Assembly: GCA_963700735.1 (NCBI GenBank)
Contig: CAVOYR010000002.1
Coordinates: 62,001-126,000 of the forward strand
Length of the DNA stretch: 64,000 bases
DNA from: Anderseniella sp963700735
GTDB lineage: Bacteria > Pseudomonadota > Alphaproteobacteria > Rhizobiales > Aestuariivirgaceae
Direction: 5' to 3'
Shown: in pieces, positions 41,942-51,654 of the stretch
Layout: the number at the start of each line of letters is the position of its first letter
Position numbering within the stretch: the first letter of the stretch is position 1
Notes under the pieces: generated by a model
Databases searched by the model: none
What the model was told of the DNA's origin: nothing
Seen by the model: only the letters and a program-made list of their open reading frames with translations
Program-made: the position numbers and the translations under genes

Positions 41942-42502
41942 GTGTCTACAGCAGAAGCACACGACGAGGGCCGTCGGGATTTCCTCTACATCGCCACGGG
42001 TGCCGTTGGCGCCATTGGTGCCGCCGCAGTCGTCATCCCGTTGGTCGACCAGATGAACCCGACAGCCGACGTGCTGGCCTTGTCATCGACCGAGGTCAAT
42101 CTCGAGCCGCTCGAGGAAGGCCAGTCGATCACCATCACCTGGCGCGGCAATCCGGTCATCATCCGGCACCGCACGGCCAAGGAGATCGAGGAAGCCAAGG
42201 CTGTCAACGTCAGTGACCTGCCTGACCAGCTTGCCCGCAACGCCAACCTGCCGGAAGGCTCGCTTGCCACCGACGAGAACCGCATCGTGGACGGCAAGGA
42301 GCAGTACCTGGTGCAGATGGGCGTTTGCACCCACCTGGGCTGCGTGCCGATTGGCAACGAAGGCGAGTATGACGGCTGGTTCTGCCCGTGCCATGGCTCG
42401 CACTACGATACGTCTGGCCGCATTCGCAAGGGGCCCGCACCGGAAAACCTGCCAGTGCCGCCATTCGCCTACATCAGCGACACCAAGATCAAGATCGGTT
42501 GA
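41942..42502 (+). CDS. petA: Cytochrome bc1 Rieske iron-sulfur subunit
   Basis: A 186-residue Rieske protein of ubiquinol:cytochrome c oxidoreductase. A Tat-type N terminus (RRDFLY, residues 11-16) precedes the single membrane anchor. The 2Fe-2S ligands are in CTHLGC (129-134) and CPCHGSHYD (148-156). It passes electrons from quinol to cytochrome c1 on the periplasmic side. The start is GTG at 42 kb position 41942, with GAGGGG upstream. First gene of petABC; cytochrome b begins eleven bases after its stop. Confidence 0.96.
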   Translation: MSTAEAHDEGRRDFLYIATGAVGAIGAAAVVIPLVDQMNPTADVLALSSTEVNLEPLEEGQSITITWRGNPVIIRHRTAKEIEEAKAVNVSDLPDQLARNANLPEGSLATDENRIVDGKEQYLVQMGVCTHLGCVPIGNEGEYDGWFCPCHGSHYDTSGRIRKGPAPENLPVPPFAYISDTKIKIG

Positions 42503-42513
42503 GGGCAAGAACC

Positions 42514-43770
42514 ATGAGTGGACATTCCTCCTACAATCCGACCAACCCGGTCATGCAGTGGATCGACTCGCGTCTGCCGCTGCCGCGCATGATGTACGAC
42601 AGCTTCGTGTCGTACCCGATCCCGCGCAACCTGAACTACTGGTACACGTTCGGCGGCATCCTGATGGTCATGCTGGTCTCGCAGATCATCACCGGCGTCG
42701 TGCTTGTCATGCACTACACGCCTGACACGAGCATGGCGTTCAATTCCATCGAGCACATCCGCCGCAACGTGAATTACGGCAACATCCTGCAGAAGTGGCA
42801 CGCCGTCGGCGCGTCGTTCTTCTTCATCGCGGTGTACATCCACATTGCCCGCGGCATGTACTACGGGTCGTACAAGGCACCACGCGAAATCCTGTGGATG
42901 CTCGGCGTCGTGATCTTCCTGGTCATGATGGCAACCGGCTTCATGGGTTACGTGCTGCCGTGGGGCCAGATGAGCTTCTGGGGCGCCAAGGTGATCACCA
43001 ACCTGTTCTCGGCCGTGCCGTTCTTCGGCGAGCCGATCGTGACCTGGTTGTGGGGCGGCTTCTCGGTCGACAACGCCACGCTGCAGCGCTTCTTCTCGCT
43101 GCACTACCTGCTGCCGTTCGTGCTGGTGGGCGTCGTCATCCTGCACGTGTGGGCGCTGCACGTGACCGGCCAGACCAACCCGACCGGCGTCGAGGTGAAG
43201 ACCGGCCAGGACACCCTGCCCTTCACCCCCTATGCGACGGTCAAGGATGCCTTTGCCCTGAGCGTGTTCTTCCTCTTCTTCACGGCGTTCGTTTTCTATG
43301 CGCCCGACTATCTCGGCCACTCGATCAACTACGAGGAAGCCAACCCGCTGTCCACGCCGGCGCACATCGTGCCTGAATGGTACTACCTGCCGTTCTACGC
43401 CATCCTGCGCGCCATTCCGGACAAGCTGCTGGGCGTGGTTGCCATGTTCGGCTCCATCCTGATCTGGTTCGCGCTGCCGTGGCTGGACACGTCGAAGGTG
43501 CGCTCGGCCACCTACCGGCCGATCTACAAGCAGCTGTTCTGGATCCTGATGGTGGTGTTCTTCGCCCTCGGCGTCGTCGGTGCAAACCCGCCGGAAGGCT
43601 GGTGGATCACCGCGGGCCAGATCCTGACCTTCTACTACTTCGCCCACTTCCTCATCCTGCTGCCGCTCGTCGGACTGCTTGAAACGCCAAAACCCCTGCC
43701 CTCGTCGATTGCCGACTCTGTGCTGGGCAGGAATGGCACCAAGGCTCCCGCAGCCCAGCCGGCCGAATAA
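42514..43770 (+). CDS. petB: Cytochrome b of the bc1 complex
   Basis: A 418-residue membrane protein with eight helices, the quinone-oxidising and -reducing core of complex III. Signatures include GNILQKWHAVGASFFFIAVY and LHYLLPFVLVGVVILHVWAL with the haem-ligating histidines on helices B and D, GYVLPWGQMSFWGA, and the Qo-site PEWYYLPFYAILR. The ATG at 42514 has GAGGGCAAGAACC upstream. Middle gene of petABC; not fused to cytochrome c1, unlike the bradyrhizobial fbcH arrangement. Confidence 0.97.
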   Translation: MSGHSSYNPTNPVMQWIDSRLPLPRMMYDSFVSYPIPRNLNYWYTFGGILMVMLVSQIITGVVLVMHYTPDTSMAFNSIEHIRRNVNYGNILQKWHAVGASFFFIAVYIHIARGMYYGSYKAPREILWMLGVVIFLVMMATGFMGYVLPWGQMSFWGAKVITNLFSAVPFFGEPIVTWLWGGFSVDNATLQRFFSLHYLLPFVLVGVVILHVWALHVTGQTNPTGVEVKTGQDTLPFTPYATVKDAFALSVFFLFFTAFVFYAPDYLGHSINYEEANPLSTPAHIVPEWYYLPFYAILRAIPDKLLGVVAMFGSILIWFALPWLDTSKVRSATYRPIYKQLFWILMVVFFALGVVGANPPEGWWITAGQILTFYYFAHFLILLPLVGLLETPKPLPSSIADSVLGRNGTKAPAAQPAE

Positions 43771-43796
43771 CGGCAGCATCCAGGAGATACGGACCA

Positions 43797-44648
43797 ATGA
43801 AGACCATCAAGACCCTCCTTGCTGCAACCGTGCTGGGCATGAGCCTTGTTGCCGGCGGCGCCACTGCCACGCTGGCAGCCGGCAAGCAGGCACTGGCCGA
43901 AGACATCGACTTCTCGTTCGAAGGCGTCTTCGGCACCTTCGACCGGGCGCAGCTGCAGCGCGGCTTCCTCGTCTACAAGGAAGTCTGCTCGGCCTGCCAC
44001 AGCCTCAACCAGATGTACTACCGCAACCTGGGTGAACCAGGCGGCACCGAGCTGACCGAAGCCCAGGTCAAGGCCATCGCAGCGGGCTACGAAGTCACCG
44101 ACGGCCCCAATGACGACGGCGAAATGTTCGAGCGTCCCGCCACCCCGGCCGACCGGTTCAAGTCACCCTTCCCCAACGAGAAGGCAGCCCGCGCGGCCAA
44201 TGGCGGGGCTTACCCGGTTGACCTGTCGCTGATCACCAAGAAGCGCGAAGGCTTCCACTATCCGTGGTACGTGTCTCCGTTCATCAAGCTGGTGACCGGC
44301 AATGGCGGGCCCGAATATGTGCATGCCGTGCTGACCGGCTACCAGGAGCCGCCGGCCGAACACGCCGAGGAAGCGCCTGAAGGCAAGTACTACAACCCCT
44401 ACTTCGCGTCGGGTCCGTGGATTTCCATGGCTCCGCCACTGAGCGATGACCAGGTCGAGTATGCTGACGGCACCAAGGCAACCGTCGACCAGATGGCCAC
44501 CGACGTTTCGGCCTTCCTGGCTTGGGCTGGCGAACCGAAGATGGAACAGCGCAAGTCCATGGGCTTCATGGTCCTGCTGTACCTGGCGCTGCTTGCCGGT
44601 CTGCTGTTCCTGACCAAGAAGCGGCTGTTCTCGGGCGTCAAGCACTGA
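43797..44648 (+). CDS. petC: Cytochrome c1 of the bc1 complex
   Basis: A 283-residue periplasmic haem protein. Signal peptide (MKTIKTLLAATVLGMSLVAG, cleavage near TLAA-G), haem-attachment motif VCSACHSLNQMYY near residue 65, the Met ligand region SMAPPLSDDQVEYADG, and a C-terminal anchor helix (FMVLLYLALLAGLLFLTKK). It receives electrons from the Rieske centre and reduces cytochrome c. The ATG at 43797 follows AGGAGATACGGACCA. Last gene of petABC; a terminator follows. Confidence 0.96.
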   Translation: MKTIKTLLAATVLGMSLVAGGATATLAAGKQALAEDIDFSFEGVFGTFDRAQLQRGFLVYKEVCSACHSLNQMYYRNLGEPGGTELTEAQVKAIAAGYEVTDGPNDDGEMFERPATPADRFKSPFPNEKAARAANGGAYPVDLSLITKKREGFHYPWYVSPFIKLVTGNGGPEYVHAVLTGYQEPPAEHAEEAPEGKYYNPYFASGPWISMAPPLSDDQVEYADGTKATVDQMATDVSAFLAWAGEPKMEQRKSMGFMVLLYLALLAGLLFLTKKRLFSGVKH

Positions 44649-44675
44649 CCTTGCCGTTGACCGGCTGACACTTTT

Positions 44676-44712
44676 AAAAAGCCCGGAGGCAGCACCGCTT
44701 TCCGGGCTTTTT
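44676..44712. terminator. Bidirectional terminator after petC
   Basis: aaaaagcccgga, loop of about thirteen bases, then tccgggcttttt: a strong stem with A run on one side and T run on the other, serving petC on the plus strand and the DUF2269-like gene on the minus strand, whose stop is at 44713. Confidence 0.88.
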
Positions 44713-45184
44713 CTATACCAGAACGGGTTTCGTCAGCATCAACCAGATGATGGCAAGTACCGCAAGGAATGCAGGAAACCCGAAGGCGAACCACCACCGG
44801 AACAGCCGGTGATAGGCTGGCGGAAGCGCCTCTCCGGCATCGCGCGCCGCAATCGCCAGGTTGCGCATCCTGAGTTGCATCCACACCACCGGCAACCAGA
44901 ACAGCCCGACGAAGACATAGAGCGCCAGCGACAGGCCGATCCAGCCTTCCAGCACCGGCCAGCCTGCGAGCCGCGCCAGGACGTAGCCTGTGACGGGTTG
45001 CAGCACGACGGCAGCCGCCGTGAACACGGTATCCGCGATGACCACAATGCCGGCGGTGTGCGCAATGATCGACGGATCGTGCCGTGCGGTGCGCCATGAG
45101 CATGAAGAACGCGATGCCGGCCCCGGTGCCGAACAGCACGCAGGCACCAATGACATGGGCGAACAGCACCACCTCTTGCAGCAT
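44713..45184 (-). pseudogene. DUF2269-like membrane protein, frameshifted
   Basis: Two frames add up to one four-helix membrane protein of about 156 residues resembling DUF2269: the first part (MLQEVVLFAHVIGACVLFGT, GIAFFMLMAHRTA) is open from ATG 45184 to about 45085, and the rest (RHDPSIIAHTAGIVVIADTV ... FRWWFAFGFPAFLAVLAII) continues in another frame to the stop at 44713. A one-base indel near 45085 explains it. The start overlaps the stop of the SDR-DoxX gene (TGATG), so the two were one operon. Confidence 0.72.
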
Positions 45185-46479
45185 CAGCGCTCCTCCATCA
45201 GGGCAGCCACCAGTCCCGCAAGCATCATCCCCGGCACAACCTTGACCATCGGCCCGAGTGGATCGGCCCACAGGTCAGGCGTCCACAAGGCCGAAGCGCC
45301 AACGTAGCCGGCAGATATGGCCACCATGCCGATAGCTGCATGGCGGACAAAGCGCCGCAAAAGGATCAGCACACCAAGGCCCATGTCGATCAGCGATCCG
45401 GCGTGGACGGCCAGGGCCGCCGTTGCCTCGCTGAAGCCACGCCCGGACAGCACGGCCATGGCCGCCTTGCTTTGCCAGAGCCCGATTGCTCCCGAAGCGA
45501 GCCAGAACACCGACAGAACCGCAATCGCCAGCGGCAGCAGCAGATAGAGGCGGGCAAACCAGCGTTCATGGGTGCCGGAAGGAATGGCTGCCAGCGTCTC
45601 GGCAAGGGACCTGCATGGCCTGCCGCCTGCGGTCTTCCAGGCCGCCATGTCACCCGTTATGCCGGCACGCAACGAGCTGAGTGCGCTGCTTCGCAGCGGC
45701 GGCCGCCAGCCAAGCCACCCAAGTGCATCAGCGGTCCGGCCGGCAGCAGCCACGGGCAGGTGCGGCAACGTCCACTCCACCTTCCAGGCCGGAAACCCCT
45801 GCCAGTTCCGGACCTGCCGGACAACCTCGGCGAATGAATGCTCACCCGGGCCGGCCAGATCTGCCACCAGCCCGCTAGCGATAGCGCCGCTGGCGCATTC
45901 GACGACGGCCGCAGCGACATCGTCCACATGAACCACCTGTACCGGCGTATCGGGAAAAGGGACGAGCCCGGCGCCTGGCAGTCCTGCAGCGGCGCGCAGC
46001 AGCGCCGTCCCGCCATAGGCCTGCGGCCCGAACACCAGCACCGGCCGCAATATCCACCATTGTAGTCCGCTCGCCATGACCTTGCGGTCGCCCAGCCACT
46101 TCGATCGCATGAACCAGGTTGGCGCGCTGTCACCGGCGCCTGCCGCAGAAATCTGAACCAGCCGGCTGCCGGTACCGCCAAGCGCACCAACGAGCGTTTC
46201 CACCGCATCGACGTGAATCAACTGCAGGTTGTCGCGCGCACCATCCTGCAGGGCACCGGCGGCATTCACCACCACATCAGCGCCGGCAGCCAGATTGCGC
46301 CATCCCGCAGCATCGAGCGTTGCAACATCCAGGGCAAGCCAGTCCGCGCCGGGTAACGTCTGTCGCGCAACATCAATGGTCCGGCCGACGCCAGTAACCC
46401 TGAAACCGGCATCCAGCAGCGCCTTGACGCAAGCTGACCCGATGAAACCGGTGCCGCCGAGAACAACCGCCTTGCCCAT
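45184..46479 (-). CDS. NAD(P)-binding SDR fused to DoxX-like domain
   Basis: A 431-residue fusion. Residues 1-290 are an atypical extended SDR (GKAVVLGGTGFIGSACVKAL as nucleotide site, VVVNAAGALQDG, WFMRSKWLGDRKV); residues about 300-431 hold four membrane helices like DoxX-like oxidoreductase domains (LYLLLPLAIAVLSVFWLASG, LAVHAGSLIDMGLGVLILL). The same fusion is known in several proteobacteria (family knowledge); role unknown, possibly quinone-linked redox. ATG 46479 is set by the Rossmann start. Coupled to the DUF2269-like gene downstream; divergent from mtnP. Confidence 0.83.
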   Translation of the reverse strand: MGKAVVLGGTGFIGSACVKALLDAGFRVTGVGRTIDVARQTLPGADWLALDVATLDAAGWRNLAAGADVVVNAAGALQDGARDNLQLIHVDAVETLVGALGGTGSRLVQISAAGAGDSAPTWFMRSKWLGDRKVMASGLQWWILRPVLVFGPQAYGGTALLRAAAGLPGAGLVPFPDTPVQVVHVDDVAAAVVECASGAIASGLVADLAGPGEHSFAEVVRQVRNWQGFPAWKVEWTLPHLPVAAAGRTADALGWLGWRPPLRSSALSSLRAGITGDMAAWKTAGGRPCRSLAETLAAIPSGTHERWFARLYLLLPLAIAVLSVFWLASGAIGLWQSKAAMAVLSGRGFSEATAALAVHAGSLIDMGLGVLILLRRFVRHAAIGMVAISAGYVGASALWTPDLWADPLGPMVKVVPGMMLAGLVAALMEER

Positions 46480-46612
46480 TGCGTCCAAGTCAACAGCCTC
46501 CCGCGTTGCACCGCACGACCACAGCATGCAACCGCATCTTGCTGCAATGCACCAATAACGCTAACAAGTCCACACTACAGGTTCCCCATCTGCCACCAGC
46601 CGGAGTTACCCA

Positions 46613-47485
<873 letters not shown>

Positions 47486-47528
47486 CAAGCCAGACATCAT
47501 CCATTTCCAGCCAGGGGGCTGACCAGCC

Positions 47529-48074
47529 ATGGACCTACGCAACGGCTTCGACATCCGCCGCCATATCCGCACCATTCCGGACTATCCAAAGCCCGGCATC
47601 CAGTTTCGCGACATCACCACGCTGCTGGCCAACAAGCATGCCTTCCGCGCCACCGTTGATGAGCTGATGTGGCCGTTCCTGTCGGCGGGCGTCGACTTCG
47701 TGGCCGGCATCGAGGCGCGCGGCTTCATCCTCGGCGGTGCCATCGCGCATGAGCTTGGCCTCGGCTTCGTGCCGATCCGCAAGAAGGGAAAGCTGCCGGG
47801 CAAGACCATCGGGCGCGACTACAAGCTGGAATATGGGGTGGACCGCATCGAGGTGCACGCAGACGCCATCGCCAAGGGTGACAAGATCCTGCTGGTGGAC
47901 GACCTGATCGCCACCGGCGGCACCGCGGAAGCCGCCATCGACCTGATCCAGGATTCCGGCGGCGAGGTCGTGTCCGCTGCCTTCGTCATCAACCTGCCCG
48001 ACCTTGGCGGCGCACAGAAACTCATCAACAAGGGCGTCAAGGTGCACCGGCTGGTGGACTACGAGGGGGAGTAA
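47529..48074 (+). CDS. apt: Adenine phosphoribosyltransferase
   Basis: A 181-residue enzyme converting adenine and PRPP to AMP. IRTIPDYPKPGIQFRDITTL is the adenine-site start of the family and ILLVDDLIATGGTAEAAI the PRPP loop. The ATG at 47529 has AGCCAGGGGGCTGACC upstream. Sits between mtnP and mtnA, recycling the adenine released by MtnP. About 100 bases to the next gene hold two palindromes (ctcgggcttgacccgag and gcccgggtcatgcccgggc). Confidence 0.96.
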   Translation: MDLRNGFDIRRHIRTIPDYPKPGIQFRDITTLLANKHAFRATVDELMWPFLSAGVDFVAGIEARGFILGGAIAHELGLGFVPIRKKGKLPGKTIGRDYKLEYGVDRIEVHADAIAKGDKILLVDDLIATGGTAEAAIDLIQDSGGEVVSAAFVINLPDLGGAQKLINKGVKVHRLVDYEGE

Positions 48075-48084
48075 GCTCCCCGAT

Positions 48085-48165
48085 TTGCCTCCCTCGGGCT
48101 TGACCCGAGGGTCGCCCGTGCCGACTTATGGATGCCCGGGTCATGCCCGGGCAAGGCAATATCGA
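48085..48165. repeat. Palindromic repeats inside the mtn cluster
   Basis: cctcgggcttgacccgagg (48092-48110) and gcccgggtcatgcccgggc (48134-48152), two perfect stems in the gap between apt and mtnA. They resemble the other intergenic palindromes in the window and could attenuate or stabilise the message. Confidence 0.65.
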
Positions 48166-48178
48166 GAAGGCATCGCTA

Positions 48179-49276
48179 GTGAAAATCCACGGCATCCACT
48201 ACCGCTCCATCTGGCTCAATGAGGACGGCTGGCGCGTTGACATCATCGACCAGACCCGGCTGCCGCACGAGTTCGAGACCGTCACGCTGGAGAGCCTGGA
48301 AGACGCCGCCCGCGCCATCGAGGTGATGCAGGTGCGCGGTGCACCGCTGATCGGGGCAACCGCCGCCTACGGCATCTGCCTGGCGCTGCGCGTGGACGCG
48401 TCTGACGAGGCACTGGAGGCCGCCGATGCGCGGCTGCGCCGGACGCGGCCTACCGCCATCAACCTGATGTGGGCGCTCGATGAAATGCTGGCCGCCATCC
48501 GCAACCTGCCGCGCGAGGACCGCCTGACGGCAGCCTATGCCCGCGCCGCCGAAATCTGCGACCAGGACGTGGCCACCAACGAAGCAATCGGCCGCAACGG
48601 CCTGAAGATCATCGAGGAGATCGCGGCGGCCAAGCCCGGTGAGACGGTGAACATCCTCACCCACTGCAATGCCGGCTGGATCGCCACGGTGGACTGGGGT
48701 ACAGCACTTGCGCCCATCTACATGGCGCACGACAAGGGCATTCCGGTGCACGTGTGGGCCGACGAAACGCGGCCCCGCAACCAGGGTGCAGCACTCACCG
48801 CCTGGGAACTTGGCAGCCACGGCGTGCCGCACACCATCGTGGTGGACAATGCCGGCGGCCACCTGATGCAGCACGGCAAGGTCGACATGGTGATCGTCGG
48901 CACCGACCGCACCGCCCGCAATGGCGATGTCTGCAACAAGATCGGCACCTACCTGAAGGCGCTCGCCGCGAAGGACAACGACGTGCCGTTCTATGTCGCC
49001 CTGCCGCACTCCACCATCGACTGGACCGTGGCAGACGGCGTGCGCGACATCCCCATCGAAGAGCGCAATGCGGAAGAAGTCACCCACCTGACCGGCCGCG
49101 CCGAGGATGGCTCGATCGTCAAGGTGCAGGTCTCGGCCCCGAGCTCCGGCGCCGGCAACCCGGCCTTCGACGTGACCCCCGCCCGCCTGGTCACCGGGCT
49201 GATCACCGAACGCGGCGTGTGCGAGGCATCCGAGGATGGCCTACTGTCACTATACCCGGAGAAGGCAGATGACTGA
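48179..49276 (+). CDS. mtnA: Methylthioribose-1-phosphate isomerase
   Basis: A 365-residue enzyme turning 5-methylthioribose-1-phosphate into 5-methylthioribulose-1-phosphate. Signatures: VRGAPLIGATAAYGI, ILTHCNAGWIATVDWGTAL with the catalytic Cys, VWADETRPRNQGAAL, and VIVGTDRTARNGDVCNKIGT with the catalytic Asp. The family starts at VKIHGIHYRSIW-like sequence, so GTG 48179 is chosen (GAGAAGG upstream). Its last bases overlap the aldolase gene by eight, so they are coupled. Confidence 0.95.
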   Translation: MKIHGIHYRSIWLNEDGWRVDIIDQTRLPHEFETVTLESLEDAARAIEVMQVRGAPLIGATAAYGICLALRVDASDEALEAADARLRRTRPTAINLMWALDEMLAAIRNLPREDRLTAAYARAAEICDQDVATNEAIGRNGLKIIEEIAAAKPGETVNILTHCNAGWIATVDWGTALAPIYMAHDKGIPVHVWADETRPRNQGAALTAWELGSHGVPHTIVVDNAGGHLMQHGKVDMVIVGTDRTARNGDVCNKIGTYLKALAAKDNDVPFYVALPHSTIDWTVADGVRDIPIEERNAEEVTHLTGRAEDGSIVKVQVSAPSSGAGNPAFDVTPARLVTGLITERGVCEASEDGLLSLYPEKADD

Positions 49277-49931
49277 CAAGGACCCCGCATCCGGCATGCG
49301 CGAGGCGGTGATGATGACCGCCCGGGCGATGAGCGCCAAGGGCCTGTCGCCGCAGCGCTCCGGCAATGTGTCGGTGCGGCTGGAAGACGGTTCCGGCATC
49401 ATCGTTACACCCACCGGCATTGCCTATGACGAGTACAAGCCGGAAGACATGGTGACGCTTGCCATGGATGGTGCGCCCGCACCGGGCCAGAACCGGCCAT
49501 CGTCGGAAGCGCCGTTTCATCTGGCCATCTACCACGCGTTTCCTGAAGCGAAGGCCATCGTGCATTGCCACTCGATGGCAGCAACGGCACTGGCCTGTGC
49601 GCGCATGGAAATCCCGGCGTTTCACTACATGGTGGCAGTGGCCGGCGGCGCGAAGATCCCGCTGGCGAAATACGCCACCTTCGGCAGCGATGACCTTGCT
49701 GCCAGCGCAGTCAAGGCCATGAAGGGCGGCTACCGCGCGTGCCTGCTGGCCAACCACGGCCAGATTGCCTGGGCCGGGTCGCTGCCCAAGGCACTGGAAC
49801 TGGCAGCCGAAGTCGAGACCCTGGCGCGCCAGTACATTGACGTCCTCGGCCTCGGCAAGCCGCACATCCTCGGCAAAAAGGAAATGGCCCGCGTCATCGA
49901 GAAGTTCAAAGGCTACGGCAAGCAGGCCTGA
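49269..49931 (+). CDS. Class II aldolase, probable methylthioribulose-1-P aldolase
   Basis: A 220-residue class II (zinc) aldolase of the fuculose/ribulose-phosphate aldolase fold: LSPQRSGNVSVRLEDG, APFHLAIYHAFPEAKAIVHCHS with metal-binding HxH, and YRACLLANHGQIAWAGS with the third His. Overlap with mtnA and absence of mtnB, mtnK, mtnC and mtnD nearby suggest it is the aldolase of the DHAP shunt, cleaving methylthioribulose-1-phosphate to dihydroxyacetone phosphate and methylthioacetaldehyde (inference). The alternative is MtnB dehydratase, which shares the fold. Confidence 0.82.
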   Translation: MTDKDPASGMREAVMMTARAMSAKGLSPQRSGNVSVRLEDGSGIIVTPTGIAYDEYKPEDMVTLAMDGAPAPGQNRPSSEAPFHLAIYHAFPEAKAIVHCHSMAATALACARMEIPAFHYMVAVAGGAKIPLAKYATFGSDDLAASAVKAMKGGYRACLLANHGQIAWAGSLPKALELAAEVETLARQYIDVLGLGKPHILGKKEMARVIEKFKGYGKQA

Positions 49932-49933
49932 CG

Positions 49934-51523
49934 TCAGAAGATGAAATCGCTGAGCGCCACCTGCCCGTTAACATTGATATCGACGATGAAGTCCGGCCCA
50001 CCCGTCGACAGTTGAACCTTGGTCATGCCGTTCTGCTGGAACACGCGAAGCTCGTAGCCGCCGCTGAACGGGTCACTTCCGATGAAATCGGGACGGGTGA
50101 AGTCGTCGTTGATCCAGTGGTTTTCGTCCTGGCGCGAGAAGAACCCCGAGAAGTCGATCTTGTCCACGCCGGTCTGGAAGTCCTTGATGGTGTCGGCGCC
50201 CGAAGAGTCGCTCAGGTTCCAGAACCTGAACGTGTCGGCCTCTGCCCCGCCGGTGAGGGTGTCCGCGCCGCGTCCACCTTCGATCAGGTCGCGCCCTCCA
50301 CCGCCCAGTATGGTGTCGTTGCCTCGCCCGCCCGACAGGTCGTTGGCGTCATCATTGCCGCGAAGGTAGTCATTGTGACGGGAACCGATGATGTTCTCGA
50401 CGTTCGAAATGCGGTCTTCCTGGACGAAGTTGAAGGTATCGCCGAGAACACTGGCAGTGCCCACATCGAGCGCCACAATGACCTGCTTGGTGCTGCGGCT
50501 GTAGTCGATAGTGTCGATGCCGGAGCCGCCATTAATAGTGTCGGTCGCGCCGTCATTCCACGACTCGAACGTGTCATTGCCGGCATCACCGAACAGATGG
50601 TCATAGCCGGTCTCGCCGGACAGCAGGTCATCGCCGCCGCCACCGCGCAGGATGTTGTCGTTCCGGTCACCGATGATGATGTCCCTGACGCTGCTGCCGG
50701 TGACGTTCTCGATGCCGGTGATCGTGGCTTCGCCGAGCGACGTCGATGTCAGGCTGGTGCTGCGCAGGCTTGCGGAGATGAACCCGGTATCGATCGAGCG
50801 ATCACCCGGATCAAACCCCGGAAAACCAGCCAGACTCGGCGCAAACTCCGTCGACAGGGAAATCACCACCTGCTCGTAGTTTCGCCCGTCCAGATCGATG
50901 AACAGGGTGTCCGTTCCTTCCCCGCCATCGATGAAATCCGTGTCAGCCGATACGCCCGGCCGGTCCAGCGTGTGGGTGATCCGGTCATCTCCAAGCCCGC
51001 CACGCACGGTGTTCTTGCCGGTGCCGCCATTGAGGGTGTCGTTACCGTCACCGCCATCGACGACATCATTGCCACCTCCTGCATGGATCGTGTCGTTGCC
51101 AGCACGCCCATCAATGAAGTTTGCGGCGCTGTTGCCGGTGATGGTGTCGGCATACCGTGACCCGATCACGTTCTCGATGCTGTTGAGCACCGCAAGTTGC
51201 GTCGTGCGCAAGGTCAGGCCGGTCGCGAGCGAGCCTGCGAAGTAGCTGGTCGAAATGAAGCCGGGTGTCGAGCCTTCACCCAGGTTGATGGTCAGCGAAT
51301 TGCCCTGCGTCGCCAGGTTCATGACGGACAGGTCGAGTGTGTCGGTGCCTGCTCCACCGTCGAACCTGTCCAGGTTGGCATCGAAAAAGCTGATCTGGAT
51401 CTTGTCGTTCAGGTAACCGCCCAGAATGGTGTCAGCCCCGAGGCCAAACCCGAGATAGCCATTGTTGGAAAACAAGGACCCCCGGACGGTGTCATTGCGA
51501 TTGGTGCCTGTGTATGTCGCCAT
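49934..51523 (-). CDS. RTX-type calcium-binding repeat protein
   Basis: A 529-residue protein with hemolysin-type nonapeptide repeats (GGxGxDxLx): NFIDGRAGNDTIHAGGGNDV around residue 135, ILRGGGGDDLLSGETGYDHL around 290, and DLSGGRGNDTILGGGGRDLI around 400. It has no N-terminal signal; the last ~80 residues (KDFQTGVDKIDFSGFF, then VDINVNGQVALSDFIF) resemble the C-terminal type I secretion region of RTX proteins. Ca2+ would fold it outside the cell. No ABC exporter genes are nearby. Catalytic domain absent; probably a surface or matrix protein. Confidence 0.85.
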   Translation of the reverse strand: MATYTGTNRNDTVRGSLFSNNGYLGFGLGADTILGGYLNDKIQISFFDANLDRFDGGAGTDTLDLSVMNLATQGNSLTINLGEGSTPGFISTSYFAGSLATGLTLRTTQLAVLNSIENVIGSRYADTITGNSAANFIDGRAGNDTIHAGGGNDVVDGGDGNDTLNGGTGKNTVRGGLGDDRITHTLDRPGVSADTDFIDGGEGTDTLFIDLDGRNYEQVVISLSTEFAPSLAGFPGFDPGDRSIDTGFISASLRSTSLTSTSLGEATITGIENVTGSSVRDIIIGDRNDNILRGGGGDDLLSGETGYDHLFGDAGNDTFESWNDGATDTINGGSGIDTIDYSRSTKQVIVALDVGTASVLGDTFNFVQEDRISNVENIIGSRHNDYLRGNDDANDLSGGRGNDTILGGGGRDLIEGGRGADTLTGGAEADTFRFWNLSDSSGADTIKDFQTGVDKIDFSGFFSRQDENHWINDDFTRPDFIGSDPFSGGYELRVFQQNGMTKVQLSTGGPDFIVDINVNGQVALSDFIF

Positions 51524-51654
51524 TTGAGTTGCCCTCTTGGAATTGACCTTGTGGCATCAGCAATGACAGGCAACTGGATTGCGCGGTGTGCACTTCATCA
51601 CACGGCAAAAGCGCGACCGGCGCTGAGGCAAGGCCTCAAGGCACCGGCGGATGC

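Noticed and set aside
42514..44648. petB-petC as the fused fbcH gene seen in Bradyrhizobium
   Set aside because: Cytochrome b ends with its own stop at 43770, and cytochrome c1 starts at 43797 with its own ribosome binding site and signal peptide.
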